64,000 nucleotides of DNA from positions 1 to 64,000 of the forward strand of contig QLIY01000111.1 in assembly GCA_003260075.1 (NCBI GenBank). Reading direction: 5' to 3'. The number at the start of each line of letters is the position of its first letter. Positions within the stretch are counted from its first letter, which is position 1. This DNA comes from Phallusia mammillata (Eukaryota; Chordata; Ascidiacea; Phlebobranchia; Ascidiidae). The notes beneath the pieces are model-generated. The model had not been told where the DNA came from. It saw only the letters and a list, made by a program, of their open reading frames with translations, and did no database searches. The position numbers were made by a program, and so were the translations under genes. Positions 45,295-57,361 of the stretch are shown here, one piece after another.

Positions 45295-48200
45295 AGAAAT
45301 AAGCATAACTATTTTGGTTGTGCGATTTTGGACATTTAGTGTTTTTATGGGAATGTTTCTTTTAATATCATGGAGAGGCTTTCACTTTACCGTGTCTTGG
45401 ATTGTAGTAGTTTTACGATTGGCATTATTTGAATGTGAAAATCTTTACACGAGAAATGTTGTTTAAATTGGCACATGCCTATTTTCAGCATGCAAATTAT
45501 ATAAACTTGTCCCTCGTTATAAAACAGTATTATTGTTTTGACAATGATTATGTAACCCATATACGGACCTTACAATTGAGCACGGATATGACGTAACAGG
45601 TGACGTCACTGTTTTCGATTCATGTTGGCAGTTGATGACGAATTTACATTGTTAGTTTATCATTGGATTTCAGGTAGAGATTATTTCGATCAACGTAATG
45701 TGTTCAAAATGACGTGTTTCCTTTTTCCGTTCATAACATTGCTGGAAGATGTGTAGGTGTTAAGTCTTAACTAGTGGTGTATGTGTGTTACATCTGCTGT
45801 ACAGATGTTTTCGACAAATGTATGATACCTTGAAGTTAAAAGTGCGTTTGTCAAGTAAATCGTTAAGTATTTATCCAACCGGTGGCATATTTAGTAAAGA
45901 CGAGTATTTTGTATAATTAAACGCCAGTTGGTCAAAGAACTTATGGTTGTTTTTGAAGACCTGGCGTTGACCGAAGGTATTTAGAGCAGACGTTTAGTCT
46001 TGTTTTGTACGTAGGGAGCTTGTACTGTCACATCTGGTAGATAAGTTCATTCTATATCTTGTGTAATAAGTTGCAAATATGTCAAGGGGAGAATTGTAGA
46101 ATCCATACGATTAAGAGTTGAAAGTGTCAATTCTGAGCCAAACTGTTTCACTCTTTTACATTTTGTAACCATTTTACTCACAGAACAAATGAAACATAAT
46201 ACAGAACTGATTATTGAAGCCCCGATATACATTATAGTAGTATATCCCTAGTCGCGTCAAATTAACTACCGTTTTCGCATCATAAATGCACCTCTATGCC
46301 ATAAAGCACGTATAACTGCCAGGCGTTGGGGTAGAGAGAAGTTCACGACATCCAACTATTCAAAAGTCACATGCAGATGCGCTGACGTCAGTCTGGTTCC
46401 TGAAACTCTTTCCAATTTTTGCTTTTTTCTTCGACGTGATTTTAAACTTTAAGTCAACCTTTCCCATGTCTAGAAGGTGATAGCTCACTCCGCAGCAATA
46501 ACTGCTTCTCGGCCTAACCCCGGTTTGGTTCAAAAGTTGATATTTATCGTAATTTCCTTGCATATAAAATTATTTATATACATCCTCTTAGTAATAGCAA
46601 GGAAAGATGGAAGTGTGTGACTTTATATTTGCTGTTTGTTTTCTTGCAGTGACACGTATATTACCAAGAAGTGAGAGTGAGCAGTACTTCGTCTGCGGAA
46701 ACGCCTCCAAAAATGATAGACGTGAGCAATTCCTTATAAGATGAACTGTGAGCAAGGAGTAATTTGGATAATACGTAAAAGAAGCGCTATAGCCGATCAG
46801 TCATTCTTGTTTTTGTTCTGTCACCAAGTTTTTCACTTGTCTTTGTAAAACCAAATCTGCACGTCTGTTTTTTTTGTGACACGACTTTTACATGTTTAGT
46901 CCACCATAAGGTCATATCAGTTGGGCGTTGAACATCAGCTACTCTCCGGTTTTCACAGCTCAAGGAAGCAACAGCCCGTGTTTGGCTGCCTTACATAGAC
47001 GGAAATAGTAGCGCAAGCCATGCACGGGGCCAGGAATAGAAGGAGGAGTGATCTGCGTCAGGCGTTAAAATTCTAAAGTTCATAGCTGGAATAAACATTG
47101 AGGCAAAAAAGGTTGAAGTTGTGTTGGTCAGTCTGCAGAGTATCTATTGATTTCAGAATAGAATGCCACTTAATGAACAGAGAGTTATTAGGGTGTGAGA
47201 AGTAGGAAACATTTAGGTTGGCATTGTTTGAGTTAAATTTGTGCAAATTGTGGTAATGAGTTAAACTAAAATGCGAGTTGATGTGTAGATTTGCAAAAGA
47301 AAACATTAAAAAGGCAAAAAAGCTATAAATATGAATAAAATAGTGTGAAGAAGTTATTTCAAAAAAGAAGCGTCATTTCGGTGTGTAGTTTTGACACATT
47401 TATATTGTTTGATACAATTGGTAAAACATATAGTCACTAGAGGTGGTAATGTGCTTTTAATCTACATGCTATACGTGTTGCTAAATGTTGGCAACAACTT
47501 TAAAGATACAAAGACCGTATATGTTGTCTCTAAATATACATAACTGTTTCATTAAAACAGTTGCAAAACATTTCCATCTTGTTCTTTATAACTCATGCGC
47601 ACCTTACCAACGAGTCGGACCCCTCATTCTTGAACGTTTGAACTTTTGATTGCCACCGAAACCTACCCAGGAAGCAGCTACCGTACGTTGGGCCTTACAC
47701 CACGTATCATATCGGGTTTTACCGCAGTATGACGTCATAACCCATGTTGCATCGTCATAGAGCGCGATGATAAGATGTACGTGCTAACATCAGTTGCTAC
47801 AGCAATTATGGGCAAAAGACGTTCCGGCGAAACCAACGTATCAGTCGAACATCGTACGCAACGAGAGCGCTTGCTTGGGTCGTCATATCACGTATAATGC
47901 ATCAAGCCTTAGTACGCTGCGCAAAGAAGGGATTTCATTTTAAACAGAATCTTCAGGGTAAAGGTGACGTTAAGGATATATGATAAATATTGGATAGATT
48001 AGTGATCAGTGCGGTGCTGGAAAATTTTGAGTCAAAAATAAAGAGAAAGAGGTTTGAAGCTAATTTAGGGAATTTAAATTTACCAAAGTTTAAATTTAGC
48101 CGGAAAAACCGCACGGATTTTCCAGAGAAAATTATCAAAAATTTTACGCTGTAAGAATATTATTCATCCAAGTTGCCAGAACGCAGATACAGCTCACATT

Positions 48201-49246
48201 TGTTTTTGACCAATTTGTTGTGCTTTATTCAATAAGACTGTAAAAGTTTGGGACCTAATTCGCGTTGGTGTTAAAGTTCAAATACCACTAATGCCAGAGT
48301 TTTGTTTGTGGAAGTTCTTGTTCAAATAAAACATCGCTTTATTATGTGTCGCTAAACAAACTTTCTCCATGATGTCAATTCCATATGATTCCACCAGGAC
48401 AGTTAATTATTTACAGATTTCCTCGTATTTTATTATTTGAACAAATCTGACAATAACATTGCATGGATATGTAACACTGCAGGTGTATATTGTATTTCCT
48501 GTGTTCATTCCTATGTAACAAATAGCAATTTTTTGCTAGTTGCATTGTTGAATGTTATGGATGACTCAATGACATAGCGTTTCAGCTGGCTTACGCAATT
48601 TATTAGTCATTATATACTACGCAACCCGTAGGAGGAACTGCTTGTGAACGCACTTTAATGCAGATGCAGTAGCTCGGTAGACGCGGCGTTATAATCGGTT
48701 ATGTGATAGGCTTTAATTCGCTAAACGGTGAGAGATTTTTCTTGACATGCTGAGCCAATTATCGCTTTGCGATTGAACCTGTAGGAAACCTCAGTAGTGT
48801 ACACAGTGACGTATAAGTCAACGTAGGTTATCAGTTTGTAAACAACGGGTCCTGATCATCTCCTGGTTGCAGACCGCTATGTTGCTTTAGTTCAGTATAT
48901 AGTACCGTAGACTGGGTACAGCTAAGTACAAGCAACGTGTTAGGGTTACAGTTATAAACCTTTAAGCGATAGTTGTGTCAATATACTGTTTTGTATTGCA
49001 AGTTTCCTTAAACTGTACAATATTCGGATATCTTTATACTGTACGATAATTGAGTTGAAATCCTCATGTGGCGAACCAACAGTTTTGCCGCAGGTTACCT
49101 ATTGCGAGAAGTAGATTGTGACACCAATGCCAAATAACCAATTGAAATACTAAAAACATTTTAAACCACATCATACTTTTGCAGAACTATGTAACGTCTA
49201 ATACAGAAACAGATGTGTTAAAATTGAAAAAGTATATTTGAAAAGT
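45295..49246. other. Intergenic upstream of the PH-adaptor gene
   Basis: No convincing exon. A tRNA-like word TAGCTCGGTAGACGCGG near 48669-48685 resembles a pol III A box, but no B box follows at the right distance. The promoter and 5' UTR of the PH-adaptor gene must lie at the right end; an in-frame stop at 49199 precedes its ATG. Confidence 0.4.
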
Positions 49247-52200
49247 ATGTCAGAATTTCAATATCCCGAGGCTTACCAGAACCTGCCAGCAGAACAACTG
49301 AATTTGGAACGAGGAGTGACAAAGCGGGGATGGATGCTGAAAAAGTCGGGTCGAAACAAAATCCCATTCACTCCGCTAAGCAACTGTAAGTTTTTGTGTT
49401 TACTTCTCTCGAGAAAACGTTAAGGGTAACATTTCGATCACTATATGGAGTAATCAGGGGGGGTCTTGAGGTCTTGTCCCATGAGTTGCCGTACAATGCC
49501 CACTTTTTGGTTGAGGAATAAATGTTTACGATATTTTCCCCCAATTTGGCAGGCCAGTGTGTTGTTCCAGTTTTGGCGTTTAAAAGCGTTACCACAACTT
49601 TCTAGAGGGAAAATGTTAGACCTACCATCTAAATACACATCAGTTACCTAACTGTAAATTCGTAATGCAGAAAATGTTTTGCGAACTCGTTAGTAAACAT
49701 TCTGTGTGACACATGCTTTGCGTGTGTAAATTGGCTGAGGTAGATTAATGACGGCTCACCAGTTTGAACTTTTGCCTCCCACGTTTAGTGCGTGACGTAC
49801 TTGACGTCATAAAAATGAAAGTTATGCGCGTTAATAAACGTTTTAGGCTGGAGAGCATTTTTTTTACTAATAACAACAATCTCAATTTGCAAAATCAGTG
49901 CACAAACCCTTATCGCCTGAAATTGATTGACTGCAGATCGTCAACGTTTATCATCTGTTTTCCTGGAAAACATTGTTGAGAATCGATTTTCGCTTGTTTA
50001 TTCCCTGCTGTGCATAATTATGGGTATAAGGAAATAAAATAGCTTCCGGCGAACGGTTTTTACCACTTAATCAAGTACTAACAGCAGCATAAACTTTAGA
50101 ACACAGGCTGCATATGGCACTCATGCGTTCATTGCCATGCTTTTAACGGGGTTAGCAAAGAGTGTCTGACAATATGTACGATATCTTTTTTAGAACATAT
50201 GGCACATTTAGGTAATTTATTCATTCACTATACAAGGGCATAAAGAGTAATTTATTCATAAACATAACTGTCAAAGAACTTGCGTATATAGAATCAGTAT
50301 GCAGACGTTTCAAAAATGACTGTTGTCACCTGCACTGATGATGATCGAAATGTGGCACATATTTTTTTCAATTTTTGACTATTACTGTTTCTGACTGCCT
50401 GTAGTTACAATTTTTGGTATAACTATTAATTAACTTTTTTAAACTTTTCATGTTTGTAGTTTGTTTATGTAAAAGCATATGAGCCAATAAATGATAAGCT
50501 GCAGACAGTGCACACTGTTTCGACCTATAAGGTCTCATCAGTGCAGCTGGTGACGAGAGATCGGCCGCATTGGCTAGTGTAGCCATCNNNNNNNNNNNNN
50601 NNNNGTGTATGCATTAAATTTGCTGTGGTGAATAATTTTATAATATCAGTTAGATTGTTTGGACTGTATTGTGATTGTGACGTTCTTGATTGTATTTGGT
50701 TTATTAGGTCCAAAATGCGTTTTAAATCACTGGATAAATGCGCGATTAATGTATTGATTCAAGAATCCGGCCCGCCAAGTACTTCATTTTCCCATATCAG
50801 GCCCGCCGACTGGAGAAGTTGCCCGTCCCTGCTATAGATGAACCTTTATATATTACTGGAAACAGTCCGGAAGCGTTCTATGCGGACCAGAAGGGGGGGG
50901 GGTGTTTATGTTTACATTCAATAAAAAAAATCAGTTCTGTTCGATTTGGTAAACTAAAAATAAATTTGCATAATATTTAGCCTATAGATGAACATTTATA
51001 TATTACTGGAAACAGTCCGGAAGCGTTCTATGCGGACCAGAAAACACGCTTATTTATTTGTATAAATCACAATACACAAAGCCTATAAAAGGCATGATAT
51101 CAAATCAATCCCCTCTTCCTAAGCTTACAATTGTGTAATAATTAACAAACGTTGTTTTCGGTTTCAGACGACAAACGATTTTTCATCTTATTAAAAGGAT
51201 GGGTTTATTATTACAAAGACTTGAGCTCCAAGTCTCCACAAGGAGCTTTCTCACTTCAGGGTTACAGCAATAGGTATGTAAGTCCACACATTAGAGGTTT
51301 CTGTTCAAACACTCTAGGTTATCTTTAAACCGATATCAGTATGTCGGATTTACTTTCGTACAGTAGCTCAGCAGTTGTTGCGTAAACAAGCAATCGATTT
51401 TGTTAATTACTCTAAGCCACTGTTTTGACCTGGGGTTCGAGAACCGCCTAAACGCTTGTTGGATGGTATCAGTTTGTAGTCAATGCAAGTAATTTCGAGT
51501 TCTAAATGTTTTTAAAATACTGTGCTTACTGATTAATATGTATTAAATGAAAACAATTTCTTGCCTCAATTATTGTTATGTGAAGCAAAGTAGCCGATTT
51601 TGTCCAGAGAACTAAATAACAAAATACGTGGGCGTAAAAACGTTGTCATACCAGCCAGAAATACGTCCATGCAAAACAGAAAATATCAGCAAAATAACTT
51701 TACCAAACAGCAGTTAACTTTTAGAACGATTCCAGTTTGGATGCTTTGTATTAACAAAATATATTTTTTGAAACCCAGGGTGATAACAGCAGAGGAAGAA
51801 CGATGTACAGCTATTCCATACGTTTTCAAGGTTTATCCGAAATCCGCAGACGGACGAACTTACTACTTCGCTCCAGGTACAAAATTGTTTTCAAATTCCA
51901 CATTCAGTGTTATTTACCCTGAAGACGATCTGTATAGGACGTCGAAACGTCGTTGCAAAAATACAATTGCCAGAAGAGCTCTTTAAAATTAATGTGTATA
52001 TGTGTTAAAAAATATACAATTTATTCTTTTCAAATAACTACTGGTATTAAGATTTCAACAGAAGCTTTAGTTTGTGTTTTCGACTCGTACACGTTTTTTC
52101 GTATGGCTTCCGCGTATAGTTAAATGATAGACAAGTGCGTACAGACAAATCCCCTGGAAAACGGTTGGAACTACACCGTTTTGTTGGGAAGTAGTCTTTT

Positions 52201-55200
52201 TAGGGGGGGGGGAATAGACAAGTGCGTACAGACAAATCCCTTGGAAAACGGTTGGAACTACACCGTTTTGTTGGGAAGTAGTCTTTTTAATTTGACGCGT
52301 GTCTGTCTAGATAGCGACATTTTGCTTAAATTTAAGTGATTAAATACAACGTGTGTGTTCTGTTTGACATCTGATGTGACTGAATGACTTTTACTTGTAC
52401 AACTTTCTTTTTAAAAACGTATTTATTATTTTGGGATAACTCAGTCAATTCAAATATGTTCTTGTTTAGAAACTGAAGTAGAAATGAAATCATGGAAAGA
52501 GTGTTTTAAACAGGAAATTGAAAAATACAACATAACAGGTGAATAAAAGTATAAGTATAAATTAAAATGCATGTTATTGTGAAAATGGCTTGCAATGCAA
52601 TTCAAATGGCGCTTTCATATTGATACAAACGCATGTAAAGTCAAAATTGACAATGTTTAAATCGACATTTTACAACTCTTGATACGATGTTTTTAATTTA
52701 CAAAAATAAAATTGGAACAATATTAGAACAATAAATCATATGCATCTCGGCCTTATGTTTACACCAACACTTTCTTGGCACGACCACATTCGCTACATAT
52801 GCCACAAAGCACAAATCAAAGTTAACCGATTGCGCAAAATATCTAACACAGTCTCCCGGCATATCATCCTAACCCTTTATAGGTCATGCGTTCTTCCTAC
52901 ACTTGAGTATGGCGACATTGTATTCGATAACTGTAACCTCTCTGACTGTGAAGTACTAGAAAATGTGCAACACCAATCGGCCAAACTAATTTTAGGGTGT
53001 ATGAAGACCACCTCGTATGATAAAATATTACAGGACCTTGGTTTGACACCCCTCCGTGTTCGTCGCAACGTTCACTCTCTCGTTCAATTTCACAAAGTTC
53101 TAAATCGCATAGGACCATAATATTTACAAAGCTGCATTCCTGAATACATTAAAAATTCATTCTAACATGACTTGCGTAACCCCCTCAAAATCCACCCCAT
53201 TGCGTGCCGCAGAAGTACCAAATTCAACTAATTTTGTCCCAAAACTATCCGCTTGTGGAATAATCTCCCAAAAGAAATCCGATCGATAAAATCTGTTTCG
53301 GTTTTTAAAAATAAAGTTAAAAAACTTTTCTTTACGCATCCAGTCAGAACCTTACATCTGTCTGGCTCTTGTCCTAAGTCAACTGCCCTTCATTGCATGC
53401 TTCGACTTAACCATAGCCCACTCAATATCAATCCCACTTTCGCCCTTGTGCATGTCAGGCCATAGAAACCACGCAACATTTGTTTCTCAATTGTCCACAA
53501 TTGGTTGGTCCTCGCACAATTTTGTTTTCCACTATTTCGAATATTCTGACAGAAAACGCTAAGTTTAACGCTTNAAAGTTTAACGCATCATTTCTTTCCA
53601 ATCTTTCTCCTGGTGCAATTATTCGTTTCATGCTATTTGGTCATCCTGATTTAACAGACGCTCATACACTGTCATTATTTCATGCTGTTCACAAATATTT
53701 GCGCGCATGTAATAGATTTTGATTTCTGCTACCGATCTATTGACATTTAGCCTCTTTCGTTCGCTTTTCCGCTTTTGTTTATATTATTGTCGTCTATCCT
53801 TTATCTGAAAATACGTTTATTTCTCGTATGGTGACACGACAAACGATAGTTTTCAGTTTCCGGACTGTCGTCTGATTGTCGTAAAAAATAAATAAAATAA
53901 AAAATAAATCATATTACCAATTTTATTGCGTAAATTGTAATTTCATTTTCTAATTGGCTGATCTGTTTAAGCATTTTCTGAGTGAACAATCTGTTTAAGC
54001 AATCTACTAAACGGTATAAAATCCCTTCTTCGGTGCCTTTAAACATACAAGTTAGGCACTGCATGACTTAAAAAATTTGCTACCAATCAAAGGCGTTCCA
54101 GTTTGTCAGTGCGCATGCGCAGAACAAATTTATTTCACGATTTAGCTCTGTTTTGGTCTTAACGACGTTAAGTAACCGCGTAACAAGTTGCGTCATGCAT
54201 TCACGCGCCTTTCCGACTTCTCACAGCCAATAACCTAAGAATGAGCCGATCCTTACCAGAGAAACGTCCAGGGAATTCACCAGGCTCCCCAAACGGACCC
54301 ACACCGATGGGACACCTTGGCGACACCAAGCGTCCAAATAGTTTCTCTGACAAAACGAAAACAAACTTCCATCACGGGTAAGTAAATATTACTTTCGTAA
54401 ATTTTTAAACATTTTCGAGTAATTTTCCTTTTTTTCTGTTTTGTCTTGTTTTTCTTTGTCTTTTTTAACGTATTGCACCTAATGACGTAACAAATCTTTA
54501 GAGTGAAAGTACATCGAAAGTGGGGGGGGGGAAACTTCCATCACGGGTAAGTAAAAATTACTTTCGTAAATTGTTAAACATTTTCAAGTAATTTTTATTT
54601 TTTTCTCTTTTGTCTTGTTTTTCTTTGTTTTTTTAACGTAGTGCACCTAATGACGTAACAAATCTTTAGAGTGAAAGTACATCGAAAGTTGCTTTGTATT
54701 GCGTAACGTGGCAAATCTATAAATAAATTATTCAAGATAACAGTAGCCTACTGTGATGTCACAGCCTGATGTTTGTTTGTTTTCAATTCGGTGACACATC
54801 ATTCTACGGTTACTTCCTGGTCCGTGCATTGCAACTAACAATATACCGTTCCCTACTTCACGCTGGATTCATTTAAACAGGGGGGGGGGCAGCCTGTTGT
54901 TTGTTTGTTTTCAATTCGGTGACACATCAATCTACGGTTACTTCCTGGTCCGTGCATTACAACTAACAATACCGTTCCCTATTTCACGCTGGTTTCATTT
55001 AAACACTAAAATTCTGTGATGTAAATGTGCAACATTCATTAATATATTACCGCGTTTAAGAATCGCCAAATGTGTAAAAAATGCTTAGATCTATATTTCA
55101 TGCAAAGTTCAAGAAATGATTTTAGATAGTTTCAAAATGTCGTGTTGAAATGATTGATTGAACCACGAAACTATGCTTTACATGTAACTAAACGGTTTTG

Positions 55201-57361
55201 TCGACCCCTGACCTTAACAGGAAGGTGACCTCCAACTCAGTGACGTCATCACAGAGCACAAGTTCGAGTGGCAGCATGCAATCTTTACCTATTGATGACG
55301 TTGCGTCGCCGCGACCCCCTGACCACGTGTTCACTGCTGAAGACGAGGGTTACTATGAAAAATTCGACACAGCCCCAGGTACGGGTACAGAGTTGGTGGA
55401 ATTTCAAAAAGCACCATTATATTGTCGCTTGATTTACATGTCTCAAAAATTTTATCTCATCGGATATTTAAAAGCACCATTGCTTGGAATCAATCAAATA
55501 TTACCGATATAGGGATTACACTTAAAATCGCTGGACATTTTAAGCAACAAAAATGCTTTGGACGCTGAAACCGGTAATGTTATCCTTAGGGATTCTCAAA
55601 GCAGCTCTAAGCACAACGCCAATGTCTTTGGTCCTTTCATACCAAGCTCTTAAATTACGGGATAAGCGATTCGCTTTTTAAGGTCACCGGGAAACTGCTT
55701 GTTAGGTTGAAACAGAAACCAATTTTGTTGATTGATCGGTGTAAAAGTTGCAAATATTTATTTGGATATTTTTGACTGACATGAAAATCTGCTTTCTACT
55801 TGTCGCGTTACAGCATAGAGTTACAGTGTGACATATTTTTAAAACAATTAGGGAAGGTGCGATTACAATCTTTTGATAAATATCCTAGCCCAAATAGTTG
55901 TTTACAGCAACATGCTTTTGTTTTAAATGTTTAGACAAAAACTTATGTCATCATTAGTGATAAAACATTTTTTTTCGTGAAAGTCATATCATTGTACTTA
56001 TTCTGTCCAGTGCAACTGGTTAAGACTATTTTTGATGATGCAGACCCTTATCCCCAACCGCTGCCACCACCGAGGCCTGATACCCTGAGCTGTGACTTCT
56101 ATGAGCCAGTTTCCACTCAACATCCATTTCCTGATAAACACAATCATTCGCATAACTTTCCGTTCCAAGGGTTTACAAAGCAACGCCTAGAGAAGAAATC
56201 CAGTTGTCCGACCGAACAGGCCCCTCAGCCTCCCACCAACAAAAGCGAAAGCCTACAGCAGAGTAAAGGTTTCACTCATAATCCGCTATTTTCGAACAAG
56301 CCGACAAACAATTTACCAAACAGGCCAAAGCTTAACCTTTTCCAACGGGACCACGCCCCCTTTTTCAGCCGATCACAGACGAATAACTTTAGTCAAACAA
56401 ACCAGCGTTTTTCTAATGGCATCGTCTCTGACGATCAACCGAACTACGAGCAACCAGACCTGCCAACGTCACCGAACATGATCAAGCGGCCTCTTCCATC
56501 GTTCAATGACGCAATAGACTGGGAGATGACGTCACGGACTATGCTTCCCCCCACTCCGGGACAGGGGAAACCACCTCCCGTATTGTCACGTGACATAGGT
56601 GGACTAGTACCGAGTGTTTATGAGGATTTGGAGGGCGGAATGTACCAAGACACTGAGGAACATGTTCAGCAATCCACTATGTCCCCCCTTCGAACTCCGG
56701 GAGGGTTTAATTTAATTTCTGCCACGACGAAGCAAGTTACCTCCAGGATTGCGAAGAAACCTCTCCCACCAACCACACCCACGAGCGAGGCAAAAGTTGC
56801 ACCTACTCTGCCGACCAAACCGCGGTCGCAGACCGAGTTTTTACAGACAAGTGGTTCACCACCGACTGTTGCGGAAAAAAGGGAAACTGGCAGAAATTTT
56901 CAACTTCCAGCAAAACCCCTGACTCCAATCAAACCTGCATCACCTAAACCGACACCTGGGGGGGGGGGTCCTCCTTGCTCAAACGGGATATCTAGTGGTA
57001 AAACTGTTAACAGCGTTTCCGCTCGAGGGCAGATGTTTGAAGGGTTGAAACAACGCAGTGAAACCGCTAAACCAAGCACTGATGAACCTAACAGCACAGT
57101 GTCTGCCCGTGCACGTATGTTTGAGGGGGGGGGGGATCCCCTTGCTCAAACGGGACATCTAGTGGTAACACTGTTAATAGTGTTTCCGCTCGAGGGCAGA
57201 TGTTTGAAGGGTTGAAACAACGCAGCGAAACCGCTAAACCAAGTACTGATGAACCTAACAGCACAGTGTCTGCCCGTGCACGTATGTTTGAGGGTTCTAA
57301 GAACCCAATGAAGCCGCCGACTGGGCTGAAACCGACTCAGCCAGTGTCGTACAGAAGATGA
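49247..57361 (+). CDS. SH3BP2-like PH-domain adaptor without SH2
   Basis: Exons 49247-49385, 51168-51273, 51779-51876, 52470-52538, 54227-54377, 55221-55378 and 56011-57361, GT-AG and in phase. About 634 residues once one copy of the duplicated segment in the last exon is discounted. The PH domain (about residues 25-135) carries GWMLKKSG, DKRFFILLKGWVYYYKDL, SPQGAFSLQGY and EMKSWKECF, and resembles the PH domain of SH3BP2 more than those of GAB or IRS. The rest is disordered, rich in Pro, Ser and Thr, with PxxP stretches (PLPPPRP, KKPLPPTTP, LPTKPRS) suited to SH3 partners and Tyr sites such as DEGYYEKF, NYEQPD and SVYEDLE. The usual C-terminal SH2 is absent before the TGA. Probably a membrane-recruited signalling scaffold. 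Start ATG 49247 has an in-frame stop upstream at 49199. Confidence 0.82.
50484..50604 (+). mobile_element. Dispersed foldback repeat fragment ending at 17 N
   Basis: GAGCCAATAAATGATAAGCT through CGAGAGATCGGCCGCATTGG matches the arm of the element at 36543-36853 and the ends of 22484-23340. It is truncated by N at 50588-50604. Confidence 0.65.
50760..50835 (+). mobile_element. Possible right end of an hAT-like repeat
   Basis: AATCCGGCCCGCCAAGTACT and later CAGGCCCGCCGACTGGAGAA then GTCCCTGC resemble hAT right ends; the left part may be lost in the N gap at 50588-50604. Weak. Confidence 0.3.
50832..51042 (+). repeat. Direct repeat with G10 joint
   Basis: CTATAGATGAAC-TTTATATATT to GCGGACCAGAA is present at 50832-50892, ended by ten G (50893-50902), and again at 50982-51042 after about 80 bases. 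Allelic contig overlap inside intron 1 of the PH-adaptor gene. Confidence 0.7.
51364..51444 (+). repeat. tRNA-like pol III box pair (relic)
   Basis: TAGCTCAGCAG (51364-51374) fits the A box consensus, and GGTTCGAGAAC (51434-51444) fits the B box. The spacing of 60 bases is a little long for a tRNA. I could not draw a full cloverleaf, so this is at best a tRNA-derived SINE relic in an intron. Confidence 0.35.
51903..51985 (+). ncRNA. Hammerhead-like repeat, copy 2
   Basis: CTGAAGA at 51919-51925, a hairpin ending in AGGACGTC, then GAAAC-GTC-GTT. In hammerhead terms A15.1/U16.1 and C15.2/G16.2 can pair around the GTC loop, and the base after U16.1 would be the cleavage site. Relative to copies 1 and 3, two or three bases are missing before stem II. 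Flanks ATTCAGTGTTATTTACC and TTGCCAGAAGAGCTCT match copy 1. It lies 26 bases past a donor site of the PH-adaptor gene, on the sense strand. Confidence 0.4.
52124..52289 (+). repeat. Tandem direct repeat with G10 joint
   Basis: ATAGACAAGTGCGTACAGAC to AGTAGTCTTTTTA occurs on both sides of ten G (52203-52212) with one visible substitution. Confidence 0.75.
52741..53910 (+). mobile_element. 5'-truncated LINE remnant (reverse transcriptase C-terminus)
   Basis: Plus-strand frames encode the end of a non-LTR retrotransposon ORF2. First, LSWHDHIRYIC, LRKISNTVSR, LYRSCVLPTLEYGDIVFDNC and ENVQHQSAKLILG (52741-53120); after a frame break, MWNNLPKEIRSIKSVSVFKN (53253); then a zinc-knuckle-like Cys/His stretch near 53451-53490 and a final open frame to 53722. 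It ends in an A-rich AAAATAAATAAAATAAAAAA-like tail at 53884-53908. Stops, frameshifts and 5' truncation make it dead. A single N at 53574 has a short repeat of AAGTTTAACGC around it. It sits in the PH-adaptor intron 52539-54226. Confidence 0.8.
54362..54690 (+). repeat. Duplicated exon edge and donor with G10 joint
   Basis: AAACTTCCATCACGGGTAAG and about 140 bases of intron (54362-54521) recur from 54532 after ten G (54522-54531). The second copy contains an orphan exon 3' end and donor without the exon body, which supports an assembly overlap. Confidence 0.75.
54760..55007 (+). repeat. Tandem direct repeat with G10 joint
   Basis: CAGCCTG-TGTTTGTTTGTTTTC to CATTTAAACA occurs before and after ten G (54880-54889), with a few substitutions and a 2-base indel. 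Confidence 0.75.
56973..57300 (+). repeat. Duplicated coding segment with G-run joint, shifts the frame
   Basis: CCTTGCTCAAACGGGA-ATCT and about 150 more bases occur at 56973-57124 and 57140-57298, period 167. About six differences are visible, four of them silent. The joint is 11 G (57125-57135); another run of 11 G (56958-56968) precedes the first copy. Each copy codes SARGQMFEGLKQR and VSARARMFEG. With both copies the frame ends early; the exon minus one period is in frame to the TGA at 57359-57361. Confidence 0.8.

Noticed and set aside
46360..46563. Cys-containing open frame on the minus strand as an upstream exon of the MAM/vWA gene
   Set aside because: No clear acceptor/donor pair in phase and no recognisable domain.
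48669..48720. A tRNA gene
   Set aside because: An A-box-like word is present, but no B box at the proper distance and no acceptor stem could be paired.
52741..53722. A functional reverse transcriptase gene
   Set aside because: Only the C-terminal part is present, with stops and frame changes and an A-rich tail; a dead LINE fragment.
54532..54690. An alternative exon end and donor of the PH-adaptor gene
   Set aside because: Same pattern: orphan exon edge after a G10 joint, no exon body.
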